64,000 bases of DNA from Chromohalobacter canadensis. Its GTDB lineage: Bacteria > Pseudomonadota > Gammaproteobacteria > Pseudomonadales > Halomonadaceae. Of this stretch, positions 25,747 through 36,658 are shown piece by piece. The stretch spans positions 62,001 to 126,000 of the forward strand of contig NZ_JAJQJH010000008.1 in the NCBI RefSeq assembly GCF_029544075.1, given 5' to 3'. Made by a program: the position numbers and the translations under genes. Positions within the stretch are counted from its first letter, which is position 1, and the number at the start of each line of letters is the position of its first letter. Below the pieces are notes generated by a model, which saw only the letters and a list, made by a program, of their open reading frames with translations, had not been told where the DNA came from and did not search any database.

Positions 25747-26295
25747 ATGTCATTGACACCTTCCACCATGATCGAACTGGGCTCCCCACTGCCGGCATTT
25801 CAGCTTCCCGATGCCGACGGCAAGGAAGTCGACAGCGCCGATTTCGCCGGGCGGCCGATCCTAGTCGCGTTCATCTGCAACCACTGCCCCTTCGTCAAGC
25901 ACATCGCGGATGCCTTCGCCGATTTCGCCCGCGAGTATCAGGCCAAGGGCCTGGCGGTGATCGCCATCAACAGCAACGACTTTCACGCCCATCCGGACGA
26001 CAATCCCGAGAACATGCGTGCAGAAATCGACGCACGCGGCTACACCTTCGATTACCTGGTGGATGAAAGCCAGGACGTGGCACGTGCCTTCGAGGCAGCC
26101 TGTACTCCGGACTTCTTCCTCTTCGACCATGAGCATCGCTTGGCCTACCGAGGGCAGTTCGACGCCAGCCGACCCAGCAAGGAGACGCCGGTCACCGGGG
26201 AGGATTTACGGGCCGCCGCCAACGCCGTGCTCGCGGACCGCGCACCGTCAGCGCAGCAGACGCCTTCCATGGGCTGCAATATCAAATGGAAGTAA
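25747..26295 (+). CDS. Thioredoxin-fold peroxiredoxin-like protein (AhpC/TSA family)
   Basis: The 182-residue protein has the thioredoxin-like fold with the segment ILVAFICNHCPFVKHI (about residues 38-53), in which CNHC takes the place of the CxxC active site. Proteins of this group are common beside oxidative metabolism genes and are probably thiol oxidoreductases. The ATG at 25747 follows GGAGG; an upstream in-frame ATG at 25714 lacks a ribosome site. It overlaps the next gene by 10 bp. Confidence 0.8.
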   Translation: MSLTPSTMIELGSPLPAFQLPDADGKEVDSADFAGRPILVAFICNHCPFVKHIADAFADFAREYQAKGLAVIAINSNDFHAHPDDNPENMRAEIDARGYTFDYLVDESQDVARAFEAACTPDFFLFDHEHRLAYRGQFDASRPSKETPVTGEDLRAAANAVLADRAPSAQQTPSMGCNIKWK

Positions 26296-27230
26296 GCGAT
26301 GTCCAACGCGCACGGGAACGGATCGCCGAGGCCCTCGCGCCGACACCGCTGTTGCTCGACCAGACGCTGTCCGAGCGTCTGGGACGGCGCGTGTGGCTCA
26401 AGGCAGAGTCATTTCAGCACACCGGCTCCTTCAAGGCACGCGGTTCGCTGAACTGGCTACGCACAGCCCGCGACGCGGAACTTGTCGGTGGGCTAGGCGC
26501 CGTTTCCGCCGGCAACCACGCCTTGGGCCTAGCCTGGGCGGCACGGCAAAGGAGCGTGCCCGTCACCATCGTGATGCCCGAGAATGCGAGTCCCTTCAAG
26601 GTCGAAGGAAGCCGCGCGCTGGGTGCGGAGGTCATACTGCATGGCGATATCAACGCGGCCTGGACATTGATGCATGAAATGGTCGGGGAACGCGGCCTGA
26701 CGCTGGTGCATCCCTATGACGACGAACGCATCATCGCCGGCCAGGGCACGCTGGGGCTCGAGGTGCTCGAGCAGGCACCGGACGCCCAGGCGATTCTGTG
26801 CCCGGTCGGTGGCGGCGGCCTGATCGGGGGCATCGGCGTGGCGACGTCCGCGCTGCGCCCCTCGCTCTCGCTGATCGGCGTGGAACCCAGCGGGGCGGCA
26901 AGCATGGCGCATGCCTGGGCCCAGGGTGGCCCCGCTAGGCTCAGTGAGGTGCAAAGCTGCGCCAAGAGTCTCGCCGCCGCTATCGTCGGCGAGCACACCT
27001 ATCCGCTGAGTCGCCGACACGTCGCCGAGCTCGTCGACGTGGATGAAGATGCCATCCACCGTGCCATGCGCCACTTGCTTTACCAGACCAAGCTAGTCGC
27101 GGAGCCTGGCGCCGCCGTGGGGGTGGCCGCCCTGCTCGAAAGCGCGGCGACACTACCACCGCAAGGCGATGTCGTGGTCATCATCACCGGCGCCAACCTG
27201 GGGCGCGAGGAACTGGCCGGCTTGTTGTAA
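26286..27230 (+). CDS. PLP-dependent threonine/serine dehydratase-like protein
   Basis: The 314-residue protein is a fold-type II PLP enzyme. Lys50 in QHTGSFKARG is the Schiff-base lysine, SAGNHALGLA (about 77-86) is the substrate loop, and VGGGGLIGG (about 177-185) binds the PLP phosphate. It has no regulatory ACT domain, so it resembles catabolic threonine dehydratases, serine racemases or hydroxyaspartate dehydratases. It overlaps the thioredoxin gene and is probably cotranscribed with it. No clear Shine-Dalgarno precedes the start, in keeping with coupling. Confidence 0.82.
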   Translation: MEVSDVQRARERIAEALAPTPLLLDQTLSERLGRRVWLKAESFQHTGSFKARGSLNWLRTARDAELVGGLGAVSAGNHALGLAWAARQRSVPVTIVMPENASPFKVEGSRALGAEVILHGDINAAWTLMHEMVGERGLTLVHPYDDERIIAGQGTLGLEVLEQAPDAQAILCPVGGGGLIGGIGVATSALRPSLSLIGVEPSGAASMAHAWAQGGPARLSEVQSCAKSLAAAIVGEHTYPLSRRHVAELVDVDEDAIHRAMRHLLYQTKLVAEPGAAVGVAALLESAATLPPQGDVVVIITGANLGREELAGLL

Positions 27231-27293
27231 GCGATGTCTTGGCAGTACGCGCTGGAGCGACATGCTGATATCACGTGCTCTCTCGTCACGCGC

Positions 27294-27926
27294 TTAGAAG
27301 TCGAAGAACACCGTCTCGCCCTCGCCCTGCAGCCGAATGTCGAAACGATAGCGGGGCTTGCCTTCACCCTCTTCACGCGTGGCGATCAGCGTCTGACGCC
27401 GCGTGGGCGACTCAACCGCATTGAGCACCGGGCAAGCCGCGTTGGCCTCGGCCTCGTCTTCGAAGTACAACCGCGTATGCAGCTGAATATTGATGCCGCG
27501 GGCGAACACGGCGAGCGTGACGTGCGGTGCCATCAGGCGGCCATCGCGGCGCGCGACCTGGCCCGGTTTGATGGTGTGAAAGCACCACTCGCCGTCGTTT
27601 TCCACCGTGGTCGCGGTGCGTCCGAAGCTGTTGAACGGCGCTTGCAGATCGAACTCGCACTGGTAGTTGCCATGAGCGTCCGCCTGCCAGGCTTCCAGCA
27701 AGGCATCGCGCACCAGGTCGCCGTTGCCGTCGATGACGCGGCCCACGAGTTCGATGGCCTCGCCGTCGGCCTCCGGCGAAGCGAGCCGATTCCAGATTTC
27801 TTCCTCGCGCGGCGGCAAGCCGGCGATATCCAAGGCCAGGCCGATGTGCACGTAGGGGCCGGCCGTCTGTGACGCGGTTTCACGCAGCATGGTTGCAGCG
27901 CAGGGCTGTGAGTTCGGCTGTTGCAT
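27294..27926 (-). CDS. pcaG: Protocatechuate 3,4-dioxygenase alpha subunit
   Basis: The 210-residue protein has the intradiol dioxygenase fold, starting with LRETASQTAGPYVHIGL (about 15-31) and GNYQCEFDL in the middle. The alpha subunit has lost the four iron ligands and shapes the active site of PcaH. It follows pcaH by three bases, with AGGGG upstream of its start. Together they open the protocatechuate ring between C3 and C4 to 3-carboxy-cis,cis-muconate. Confidence 0.92.
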   Translation of the reverse strand: MQQPNSQPCAATMLRETASQTAGPYVHIGLALDIAGLPPREEEIWNRLASPEADGEAIELVGRVIDGNGDLVRDALLEAWQADAHGNYQCEFDLQAPFNSFGRTATTVENDGEWCFHTIKPGQVARRDGRLMAPHVTLAVFARGINIQLHTRLYFEDEAEANAACPVLNAVESPTRRQTLIATREEGEGKPRYRFDIRLQGEGETVFFDF

Positions 27927-27929
27927 GAT

Positions 27930-28670
27930 TTACCCCTGGTTCTCGAAATAGGTTTGCACTTCACCGCGGATCACCAGATCGAAACGGTATGCCAGACAAT
28001 CCATCGAGCGGCTACGCGCCATGTCGAGACGACCGGTCATGGTTTCCACCGCTTCGGGGTCACGCAGGGTATGCACGATGGGACACAGCGGAATCAGCGG
28101 GTCGCCCTCGAAGTACATCTGGGTGATCAAGCGCGTGGAGATCGACGGTCCCATCACCGAGACGTGGATGTGCGCCGGGCGCCAGCTATTGATGTCGTTG
28201 GGCCAGGGATACGGGCCGGGCTTGACGGTGCGGAAACGGTACCAGCCCTCGTCATCGCTCAGGCAGCGCCCCACACCACCGAAGTTAGGATCTAGCGGCG
28301 CCAGGTAACCGTCTTTCTTGTGGCGATAACGCCCACCGGCGTTGGCTTGCCACATTTCCACCAGGGTGTTGGGCACCGGCTTGCCGAACTGATCGATGAC
28401 ACGTCCGAACACGATGACCCGCTCGCCGATGGGCAATCCGGATTGGGCCTCGTTGTCGGCACGGAAGTTGAGCAGCAGGTCGTTGTCGTGGGGCCCCATG
28501 CGTAGGCGCGTAAAATCCGGGCCGCCGAGCTCCGAAACGCTGGGCGCCTGCATGCTGACATAGGCTTGGCTAGGGGAGCGCGCCACCGTCGTCTTGTAGC
28601 CCGGCGCATAGGCCGGGGGGTGCCAGTTACGGTCGCGCTCGACGAAGCGTTTATTATCGTTGCGAGGCAT
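27930..28670 (-). CDS. pcaH: Protocatechuate 3,4-dioxygenase beta (iron-binding) subunit
   Basis: The 246-residue protein carries the non-haem Fe(III) ligands of intradiol dioxygenases: tyrosines in GRYRHK and KPGPYPW, and the two histidines in RPAHIHVS near residue 170. AGGAGA lies before the ATG at 28670. It forms the (alpha-beta)12-type dioxygenase with PcaG. It is the first gene of pcaHG and lies 172 bp downstream of pcaQ, in the same direction. A PcaQ-like box lies about 107 bp upstream of the start. Confidence 0.94.
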   Translation of the reverse strand: MPRNDNKRFVERDRNWHPPAYAPGYKTTVARSPSQAYVSMQAPSVSELGGPDFTRLRMGPHDNDLLLNFRADNEAQSGLPIGERVIVFGRVIDQFGKPVPNTLVEMWQANAGGRYRHKKDGYLAPLDPNFGGVGRCLSDDEGWYRFRTVKPGPYPWPNDINSWRPAHIHVSVMGPSISTRLITQMYFEGDPLIPLCPIVHTLRDPEAVETMTGRLDMARSRSMDCLAYRFDLVIRGEVQTYFENQG

Positions 28671-28761
28671 GCGAATCTCCTGATCGAAAGGACCGCGGCG
28701 CGAGCGAACGCCACGATGTCATGCCTCATTGTCCGTGCCTGGCGCGGGTTGCCAATTGAAA

Positions 28762-28800
28762 TGGCCGACCACCGCTATAACCCCAGGGCTATGTCGGCCA
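28762..28800. promoter_or_regulatory. Candidate PcaQ binding site upstream of pcaH
   Basis: ATAACC-N4-GGCTAT at 28777-28792 closely resembles the PcaQ consensus ATAACC-N4-GGTTAA reported for Sinorhizobium. It is enclosed in a perfect 8-bp inverted repeat, TGGCCGAC (28762-28769) and GTCGGCCA (28793-28800). The position is typical for LysR activation of pcaH. Confidence 0.6.
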
Positions 28801-28842
28801 AAGGTCTATGCTACCAAAGATCAAGTATCCGCCTGTGATCTG

Positions 28843-29769
28843 TCACCCCGAAGGTGATGCCATCTCGGCGACGATATCGCGCAGACACGCGCTCAAGGCG
28901 TCGACGCCGGGATTGCGCGGCAGGGCGATATTGGTGCACACCCCCACGGAGCCGCCCCGCGATTCCAGACGCACGGGCAAGCGCGCCAGGCGGCCATCGC
29001 GGAGATCCTCGCGTACCGCATCGAGAGGCGCGACCCACAGCGCGTCGCTAGCCAAGGCATAGCGACGGCTCAACGAGAGCGACAGGGTTTCCAGTGCGAT
29101 ACGCGGCGGCTCGGCTCCCTGCTCGACCCAGAAACGCTCGACCTGATCGCGCAGGGTGGTCGACGTCGGTGGGACGATCCACGCATTGGCGGTCAACGCT
29201 TCAGCATCCAGTACATCCTGCCCCAACAGCGGGTGCTCGGCGCGCACCACCAACACCAACGGCTCGTAATACAGGTGCTCGAACTGCAGGCCGCGGATTT
29301 CGCGAGCCTCGCTCATGCGTCCGGCCACCGCGTCCAGCTCCCCCATCCGAAGGCGGGAGAGCAGATACGCACTGGGCCCCGTCACCACCTGAACGCGCCA
29401 TTGCGGTGCCTGGGCATGCAGGCGATGCAACGCCCGGGGAAGCAGGCCCTCTTCGACGGTCGAAAGCGCGCCCAGACGCACCACCGCCTCCTGCTGGGCG
29501 GCGTCCTGCACCGCCTGGAATCCCTCGCCTAGACTGCGCAGCGCGGGGCCGGCGTGACGCAGTAGCGTCAAGCCAGCGGTGGTCAAGGTAGCGCCTTGCG
29601 GACTGCGCTCGAAAAGCGTCGTCTCGAGGATCTCTTCCAGCTCGCGAATCGTCTTGGACATCGCCGGCTGGGTAATGGAAAGTGCCTGCGCGGCCTTGGC
29701 CAGACTTTGCAACCGCGCGACTTCCTGAAACGCCATGAGATGGCGCAGCTTGACGCGAGCGCTCAGCAT
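28843..29769 (-). CDS. pcaQ: LysR-type regulator of protocatechuate genes PcaQ
   Basis: The 308-residue protein has a standard LysR layout: HTH at about residues 5-64 (SLAKAAQALSITQPAMSKTI) and effector domain at about 95-300. PcaQ proteins activate pca genes with beta-carboxy-cis,cis-muconate or gamma-carboxymuconolactone as inducer. Here it precedes pcaHG. The ATG at 29769 has GAGGAC upstream and gives the usual PcaQ N-terminus; an upstream GTG/ATG extension to 29820 is less likely. Confidence 0.85.
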   Translation of the reverse strand: MLSARVKLRHLMAFQEVARLQSLAKAAQALSITQPAMSKTIRELEEILETTLFERSPQGATLTTAGLTLLRHAGPALRSLGEGFQAVQDAAQQEAVVRLGALSTVEEGLLPRALHRLHAQAPQWRVQVVTGPSAYLLSRLRMGELDAVAGRMSEAREIRGLQFEHLYYEPLVLVVRAEHPLLGQDVLDAEALTANAWIVPPTSTTLRDQVERFWVEQGAEPPRIALETLSLSLSRRYALASDALWVAPLDAVREDLRDGRLARLPVRLESRGGSVGVCTNIALPRNPGVDALSACLRDIVAEMASPSG

Positions 29770-29946
29770 CGCGGTGTCCTCACGAATCACGGGCAGGGGC
29801 GCGACGCATGTACGAGCCACGATCGTTCGCCCTCGCCAAGGTCACATCAGTGAGAGGAGGATACCAGCAGGCGCTGGGTACCGACCATGGCGATGAGGTA
29901 GCGCCATCCCATGCCATGTCATGAACTCCCGTGGGGGAAACACAAC

Positions 29947-29970
29947 GGCGCCGCCTCGCAAGGCGGCGCC
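29947..29970 (-). terminator. Terminator hairpin after TRAP receptor gene
   Basis: GGCGCCGCCT (29947-29956) and AGGCGGCGCC (29961-29970) form a perfect 10-bp stem with a CGCA loop. Read on the minus strand it follows the receptor stop codon and is trailed by a T-richer GTTGTGTTTC. Confidence 0.65.
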
Positions 29971-29992
29971 ATGTCACACGAGCATGGTTTCA

Positions 29993-31015
29993 TCACAATG
30001 CACATTTACCATCCCGTAGGGACAGAGCCTTTTCATAGACCGCTTGCGCATCGTCGATGCCACGCTCTTCCAGGCGCTCGAGGTAACGCTCGGTACCACG
30101 CTTCAAGGGGCCCGACCACTGCGGATCGTTCAGGGGATCCTCGACGCTATGGATCGTATCGCCCTGCTCGCGCGCCTGCTCCTTGCCTTGAGTATCGAGC
30201 CCGTAGAATACCTCGCCCGCTTTTTCGGCCCAGCGCATGCCACTGTTGGCGTCGATCGCCTTACGCGCTTCGGGCGATAATGCCTCGTAAGCGTCGCGGT
30301 TCATGACGGCCATCAGGGCGCCCGTGTAATAGGGAATATCCAAGTGATAGCTGGCCAACTCATTGACTTGGAATACTTTCATGGCTTCCCAGGGCAGGCT
30401 CAATCCATCGATCACGCCACGCTGCATCGAGGTATAGATGTCCGGTGCCGGCATGCCCACCGGATCGGCCCCCATGCTTTCCAGCATGTCGCTGGACACT
30501 TCGCTGGGCGTGCGTATACGCAGCCCTTCGAGATCTTCCGGCGTTTGCACCTCAGTGTCCCGCGTATGCAAAGGTGCCGGTCCGGTGGTGAACAAGAACA
30601 GCGGATGCGAATCAGCGTACTCGTCACCCAGCTCGTCATCCTCATAGAGCGACTGCAGGATGCAGGCCCCTTGCGGTGCGCTGGCCGACACGCCGGGCAG
30701 CTGCACGATTTCGGAGAGCGGGAAGCGCCCCGCCGTATAGCCCTGAAGCGTGACGGTAATATCGGCGACGCCGTTGACCACGCCTTCGTAGGCACTGTTT
30801 GCCTTGCTCAGCGTCTGCGAGGGATAGATCTCTACTTCGAGCGCTCCATCAGAATCCTCCTTGACCTGCTTCGCCCAGGCCTCGATGAGATCTTGATTGA
30901 CGGCGGATTGCGCAGGCCACAGGTGGCCCAGGCGCAGTGTGGTATCGGCGTAGGCGGCGCTCGCTGCAGCGGTAAGCCCGAGCCCTAGAAGGCAGCATGA
31001 GATGGCGTGTTTCAT
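29993..31015 (-). CDS. TRAP transporter solute-binding protein (DctP family), orphan receptor
   Basis: The 340-residue protein has a signal peptide (about 1-23, ending A-A-Y-A) and DctP fold with LEGLRIRTPSEVSSDMLES. It is clearly paralogous to the two receptors at 33750 and 36659: all share the block [SG]-x-C-[VI]-L-Q near residue 110, FTTGP, and a cysteine close to the C-terminus (here C-A-L), possibly a disulfide. No membrane genes accompany it, so it may use the DctQM encoded at 34838-36641. It follows mdlC by about 100 bp on the same strand, so benzoylformate or a related aromatic acid is a plausible ligand. Confidence 0.85.
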   Translation of the reverse strand: MKHAISCCLLGLGLTAAASAAYADTTLRLGHLWPAQSAVNQDLIEAWAKQVKEDSDGALEVEIYPSQTLSKANSAYEGVVNGVADITVTLQGYTAGRFPLSEIVQLPGVSASAPQGACILQSLYEDDELGDEYADSHPLFLFTTGPAPLHTRDTEVQTPEDLEGLRIRTPSEVSSDMLESMGADPVGMPAPDIYTSMQRGVIDGLSLPWEAMKVFQVNELASYHLDIPYYTGALMAVMNRDAYEALSPEARKAIDANSGMRWAEKAGEVFYGLDTQGKEQAREQGDTIHSVEDPLNDPQWSGPLKRGTERYLERLEERGIDDAQAVYEKALSLRDGKCAL

Positions 31016-31118
31016 TGTATGACCTCGTTATCGTTGTGTGATGTATTCGGTCGTGTGGCGCTCAGAATCTGGCACCGTGCCTGTTATGCCTGATAGGTCT
31101 AATATGTCAGACGCATCC

Positions 31119-32802
<1,684 letters not shown>

Positions 32803-33729
32803 ATGCGCCCTATAGACCTTAATCTCATACGGACATTCGTGACACTGTATGAATCGCGTAGCGTTACCCTCGCCGCGCACCGGCTAAATGTCACTCAGCC
32901 CTCCGTCAGCTACTCTCTTTCAAGGCTTCGCGAGATTTTCAACGATCCGCTTTTCTCCAGAACGCGCGATGGCATGGAACCCACCTTCCTTTCCACACAG
33001 GTCTACGCGTCCTTTCGTCATGCCTTGACACAAATAGAGCACACGATCAGCGACAATCAGCATTTTGATCCTTGCCACTCACAGCGGCGTTTTCGACTGG
33101 CCTTGACCGATCTAGGGGAAACGACTCTGCTGCCTGCCATTCTTCAGCGCATGCAGACATTAGCACCACACGTGGAGCTTGAAGTCGTGCCGTTGGAAAT
33201 AGAAAAGATCAATTCATGGTTCGACAACAAAAGTGTCGATGCCGTCGTTTGTAGCCGGGATATAATGGCGCCCAGCATGGGAAGAAAAGCCATCATTGAG
33301 GAGCGTTATGTATGCTTGTTAAGCAAACAGCATCCACGCATTCAGAAGACACTCGACATGGAGACCTTTACTCAGGAGCATCACGTCGTCATCTCGCCTT
33401 CATCGGGACACAGCCTCGCTGAAGATATATTGAAAACACACGACATCAGCCGCAAAGTCAGCGCCGTCGTGCCCCACTTCTCGGCGTTGCCTCGCATCCT
33501 GGAGAATTCAGAGCTACTGGCGATACTCCCCCAGCAGATCGCGCAAATCTTTGCGCGAGAAGCTGCTCTACAGATATGTGAGCTGCCTTTCGATGTGCCG
33601 AATGTCGAGGTGACCCTCTACTGGCCACGCCATGCCGATGACTCATCGGCGCAAGAGTGGTTCCGTCAAACGCTCATCGAGGCCATCGCCCCAGAATATG
33701 CAAAGAATGGCCCGCCAGATGCATGCTGA
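32803..33729 (+). CDS. LysR-type regulator, divergent from mdlC
   Basis: The 308-residue protein resembles the NodD/NahR subgroup of LysR proteins: it starts MRPIDLNLIRTFVTLYESRSV and has HTH VTLAAHRLNVTQPSVSYSL at about residues 25-43, followed by FNDPLFSRTRDGM. Base composition is lower in GC than its neighbours. Its position suggests control of mdlC and the nearby TRAP receptor, with an aromatic inducer. It ends 20 bp from the convergent TRAP receptor gene. Confidence 0.85.
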   Translation: MRPIDLNLIRTFVTLYESRSVTLAAHRLNVTQPSVSYSLSRLREIFNDPLFSRTRDGMEPTFLSTQVYASFRHALTQIEHTISDNQHFDPCHSQRRFRLALTDLGETTLLPAILQRMQTLAPHVELEVVPLEIEKINSWFDNKSVDAVVCSRDIMAPSMGRKAIIEERYVCLLSKQHPRIQKTLDMETFTQEHHVVISPSSGHSLAEDILKTHDISRKVSAVVPHFSALPRILENSELLAILPQQIAQIFAREAALQICELPFDVPNVEVTLYWPRHADDSSAQEWFRQTLIEAIAPEYAKNGPPDAC

Positions 33730-33749
33730 CGGACCATGCAGTGCCACAC

Positions 33750-34763
33750 TTAAGCTTCGCAGGATTCCTTGAGGGTCATGACGTTGTCGTACGTCTGGGC
33801 CCCTGGCAGGCCTTTTTCCTGCAAGTCGTTCACGTAACGATTAACCGTATCCTTGAGTACCGGTCCCCACTCGTCGTCTTGCAACGGGTTATCGATGGTG
33901 ATGATTTCATCGCCCGCATCGAGCGCTTCCTGACGCCCTTCCTTGATGAGTTCGTCGTATACGCTGGCGGCCTTCATCGACCACTCCATACCGCTATGCT
34001 CGTCGACGACTTTCTTGAGATCATCCGGTAAGTTCTCGTAGTCACCCTTGTTCATCGTCGCGATCAGTGCCAGATCGTATAGCGGCACTTCGGTGTGATA
34101 ATTAACGAGCTCGTTGACACGGAAGGTCTTGGCGCCTTCCCAGTTGATGCTCAAGCCATCCATTACGCCACGCTGGAGCGACGTATAAATATCCGGCGCC
34201 GGCATACCCACGGGTTGCGCCCCAAGGTCTTCCATCATGTCTCCCACCAACGAGGTGGGACGACGTAGGCGCATGCCCTCCAGGTCACTGGGCTTCTCGA
34301 GCAACTTCTCCTTAGCATGCAGGTAGCCCGGACCCGTCGTGAACATGAAAAGCACGTGCGAATCCGAGTACTCCTGGTCAAGATCGCCTTGATCGTAGAG
34401 TTTCTGCAACACGCAGGAGCCTTGACGACTGCTGTTGGAAACACCAGGGACTTCGATGACTTGCGTCAAAGGAAAGCGTCCCGATGTATAGCCTTGGGCC
34501 GTCGCTCCGATATCAGCGATACCATCGACCACCGCCTCATAAGTGGCGTCAGACTTGGCGAGCGTCTGGCCCGGGAACACCTGCACTTCCAGGCGACCAT
34601 CCGATGCCTCCTCCACGCTATCGGCCCACGCCTGGAAGATCTCCGTGTCGATCTTGGAGCCACCTGGCCATACGTGGGCCAGGCGCAGGGTTTCCGCCTG
34701 CGCCAGGCTAGGCAGAACGGCTAATCCAAGGGTCAAGCCGGCGGCGTAATAGATTGTTTTCAT
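33750..34763 (-). CDS. TRAP transporter solute-binding protein (DctP family), second receptor of the operon
   Basis: The 337-residue protein has a signal peptide (about 1-23, ending A-Q-A) and DctP fold with LEGMRLRRPTSLVGDMMED. It is last in dctP-dctQ-dctM-dctP and is a close paralogue of the first receptor at 36659, sharing the QGSCVLQKLYDQG-type block, HVLFMFTTGPGY and a C-terminal cysteine (C-E-A). GAGGT lies upstream. Two receptors feeding one channel would widen substrate range. Confidence 0.87.
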   Translation of the reverse strand: MKTIYYAAGLTLGLAVLPSLAQAETLRLAHVWPGGSKIDTEIFQAWADSVEEASDGRLEVQVFPGQTLAKSDATYEAVVDGIADIGATAQGYTSGRFPLTQVIEVPGVSNSSRQGSCVLQKLYDQGDLDQEYSDSHVLFMFTTGPGYLHAKEKLLEKPSDLEGMRLRRPTSLVGDMMEDLGAQPVGMPAPDIYTSLQRGVMDGLSINWEGAKTFRVNELVNYHTEVPLYDLALIATMNKGDYENLPDDLKKVVDEHSGMEWSMKAASVYDELIKEGRQEALDAGDEIITIDNPLQDDEWGPVLKDTVNRYVNDLQEKGLPGAQTYDNVMTLKESCEA

Positions 34764-34837
34764 TGTAGGTACCTCGTGATGTATTTATAGCTAGCGTTTG
34801 CCTTCTTCCATGCAGTACGCGCGTTCCACTCCTGGAA

Positions 34838-36124
34838 TTAAATGAGAAATAGACTGAGCACAGGGAATGCGATCAATAGCGCCAAGCGCACGAAATCGGC
34901 AGCAATGAAGGGCGCCACGCCCTTGAAGATTTCGCCCAACCCCACGTGGGGTGCCATGGCTTTGATAACGAAGACGTTCATCCCCACAGGGGGCGTTATC
35001 AGCCCTAACTCGACGGTCAACACTGTCACGATGCCGAACCATACCGGATCGATACCCACGGTCTGAATGATCGGGAACACGACCGGCACGGTGATCACCA
35101 GCATGGCGATCGAATCCATGAACATCCCGAGGATGAAATACAGCAACAAGATGCATAGCAGCACGACAAGCGGCGTAAGATCCATGCTTAACAGGAACTC
35201 ACTGATGGTGAAGGAAATCCGAGAAACCGAAATGAAGTAGCCTAGCGTCTCGGCCCCCACCAGCATGAAAAACACGACCGAGGAAAGTGCCAGCGTTTCC
35301 TGCACGGACTGCCACAGCCCCTTTGCCCGCATACCTTTGGCCAAGGCATACAGCAATGTAGCGAATGCCCCCACGCTTGCCCCTTCTGTGGGTGTGAAAG
35401 CGCCAAAATAAATACCCAATATGAGCAGTAGAAAGACACCGAAGAAAGGTGACAATCCCGCCAGGGATTTAATCTTATCGCCCCAGGAAGTGGACTCTCC
35501 CGCGACGGCAAGCGAAGGCTTGAGACGCATCACGATGGTGATCGCCAGCGAATAGAAAACGAGCCCCATCAGTCCGGGTATGAGACCCGCCATGAACATA
35601 TCGCCTACCGACTGCTCGGTAAGAATGGCGTAGATCAACAAAGCAATACTCGGCGGAATCATGATCCCCAGTGTGCCACCCGCAGCCAGCGCGCCGGTGG
35701 CCAAGCCACGGTTGTAACCGTAGCGCTCCATTTCGGGAAGTGCGACGCGAGTCATGGTGCTCGCCGTCGCCAATGACGATCCGGAAATCGCCGAGAAAAT
35801 ACCGCAGGAGCCAATCGCCGAGATCGCCAGCCCGCCTTTCCAGCCACCGCAGATGACGCGAGTGGAATTGAACAGTTTACCTGCCATGCCGGAGTGCGCC
35901 GCCAATACCCCCATGAAAATGAACATGGGAACCGCACTGAAGCTGTAATTAGACAGCACTTCCACGGGCACGGATTTGACCATCGACAAGGCGGCACCCA
36001 TGTTGATGATCTGCGAGAACCCTACGACACCGACGATCAACATCGACAACGCTACCGGCACGCGCAGCATCATCAACACCAGCAATGACGCCAGGCCTAG
36101 GCCACCGATCATTTCACTACCCAT
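34838..36124 (-). CDS. dctM: TRAP transporter large membrane subunit (DctM)
   Basis: The 428-residue protein has about twelve hydrophobic helices and DctM motifs SGSSLATASTMTRVALPEM (about 115-133) and a C-terminal GLITPPVGMNVFVIKAMAP. It overlaps dctQ by 8 bp. It is the only channel subunit for up to three paralogous receptors in this stretch. Confidence 0.9.
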   Translation of the reverse strand: MGSEMIGGLGLASLLVLMMLRVPVALSMLIVGVVGFSQIINMGAALSMVKSVPVEVLSNYSFSAVPMFIFMGVLAAHSGMAGKLFNSTRVICGGWKGGLAISAIGSCGIFSAISGSSLATASTMTRVALPEMERYGYNRGLATGALAAGGTLGIMIPPSIALLIYAILTEQSVGDMFMAGLIPGLMGLVFYSLAITIVMRLKPSLAVAGESTSWGDKIKSLAGLSPFFGVFLLLILGIYFGAFTPTEGASVGAFATLLYALAKGMRAKGLWQSVQETLALSSVVFFMLVGAETLGYFISVSRISFTISEFLLSMDLTPLVVLLCILLLYFILGMFMDSIAMLVITVPVVFPIIQTVGIDPVWFGIVTVLTVELGLITPPVGMNVFVIKAMAPHVGLGEIFKGVAPFIAADFVRLALLIAFPVLSLFLI

Positions 36125-36641
36125 TGGCGCTTTCCTCCTGTTGGCCGAAGACGCCGCTCAGCAAGACATGCATCAAGCTGCGCAGGCTGAGTAGTGCACT
36201 CAGAAAGGCGGCAAATAAATAAATAGGTCCCATGGAAATTCTCAAATCTTGTGTTACTTCACCATGAGATATCGCGCCGAGCGCCGAATTGATCAGTCCC
36301 ACGCACAAGATAATCCCAAGCACCATGAAACCCAGTAGGTAAAAACCGTGCAGGCGCGCCTTGAGGGCATCGTTCATACGGTGCGTCAGCGCCTCGACGA
36401 CTACCTGGCTTTTCTCGACGCTCGCAGCCATGGCCGCGAGCAGAGAGAACAGCAGCAGGTAGCTGACCAACTCCACGCTCCCCGACACGCTGAGGGATAT
36501 CGCACCACCGGTCAGATCACTCAAGTAACGCAGCCCCACGTCGAGAATAGTGACCGACAACAGCGCCAGAAGCGCTATGCCAGCTATGATTCTGCACAGG
36601 GAGCCCAGCCAATGACTGAGCCGAGTGAGCCCTTGCTGCAT
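36117..36641 (-). CDS. dctQ: TRAP transporter small membrane subunit (DctQ)
   Basis: The 174-residue protein has four predicted membrane helices, with the central SGSVELVSYLLLFSLLAAMA and EKSQVVVEALTHRM segments typical of DctQ. AGGAGA precedes the ATG at 36641. It sits between the first receptor and dctM in the operon. Confidence 0.87.
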   Translation of the reverse strand: MQQGLTRLSHWLGSLCRIIAGIALLALLSVTILDVGLRYLSDLTGGAISLSVSGSVELVSYLLLFSLLAAMAASVEKSQVVVEALTHRMNDALKARLHGFYLLGFMVLGIILCVGLINSALGAISHGEVTQDLRISMGPIYLFAAFLSALLSLRSLMHVLLSGVFGQQEESANG

Positions 36642-36658
36642 ACCGTTCTCTCCTAGCC

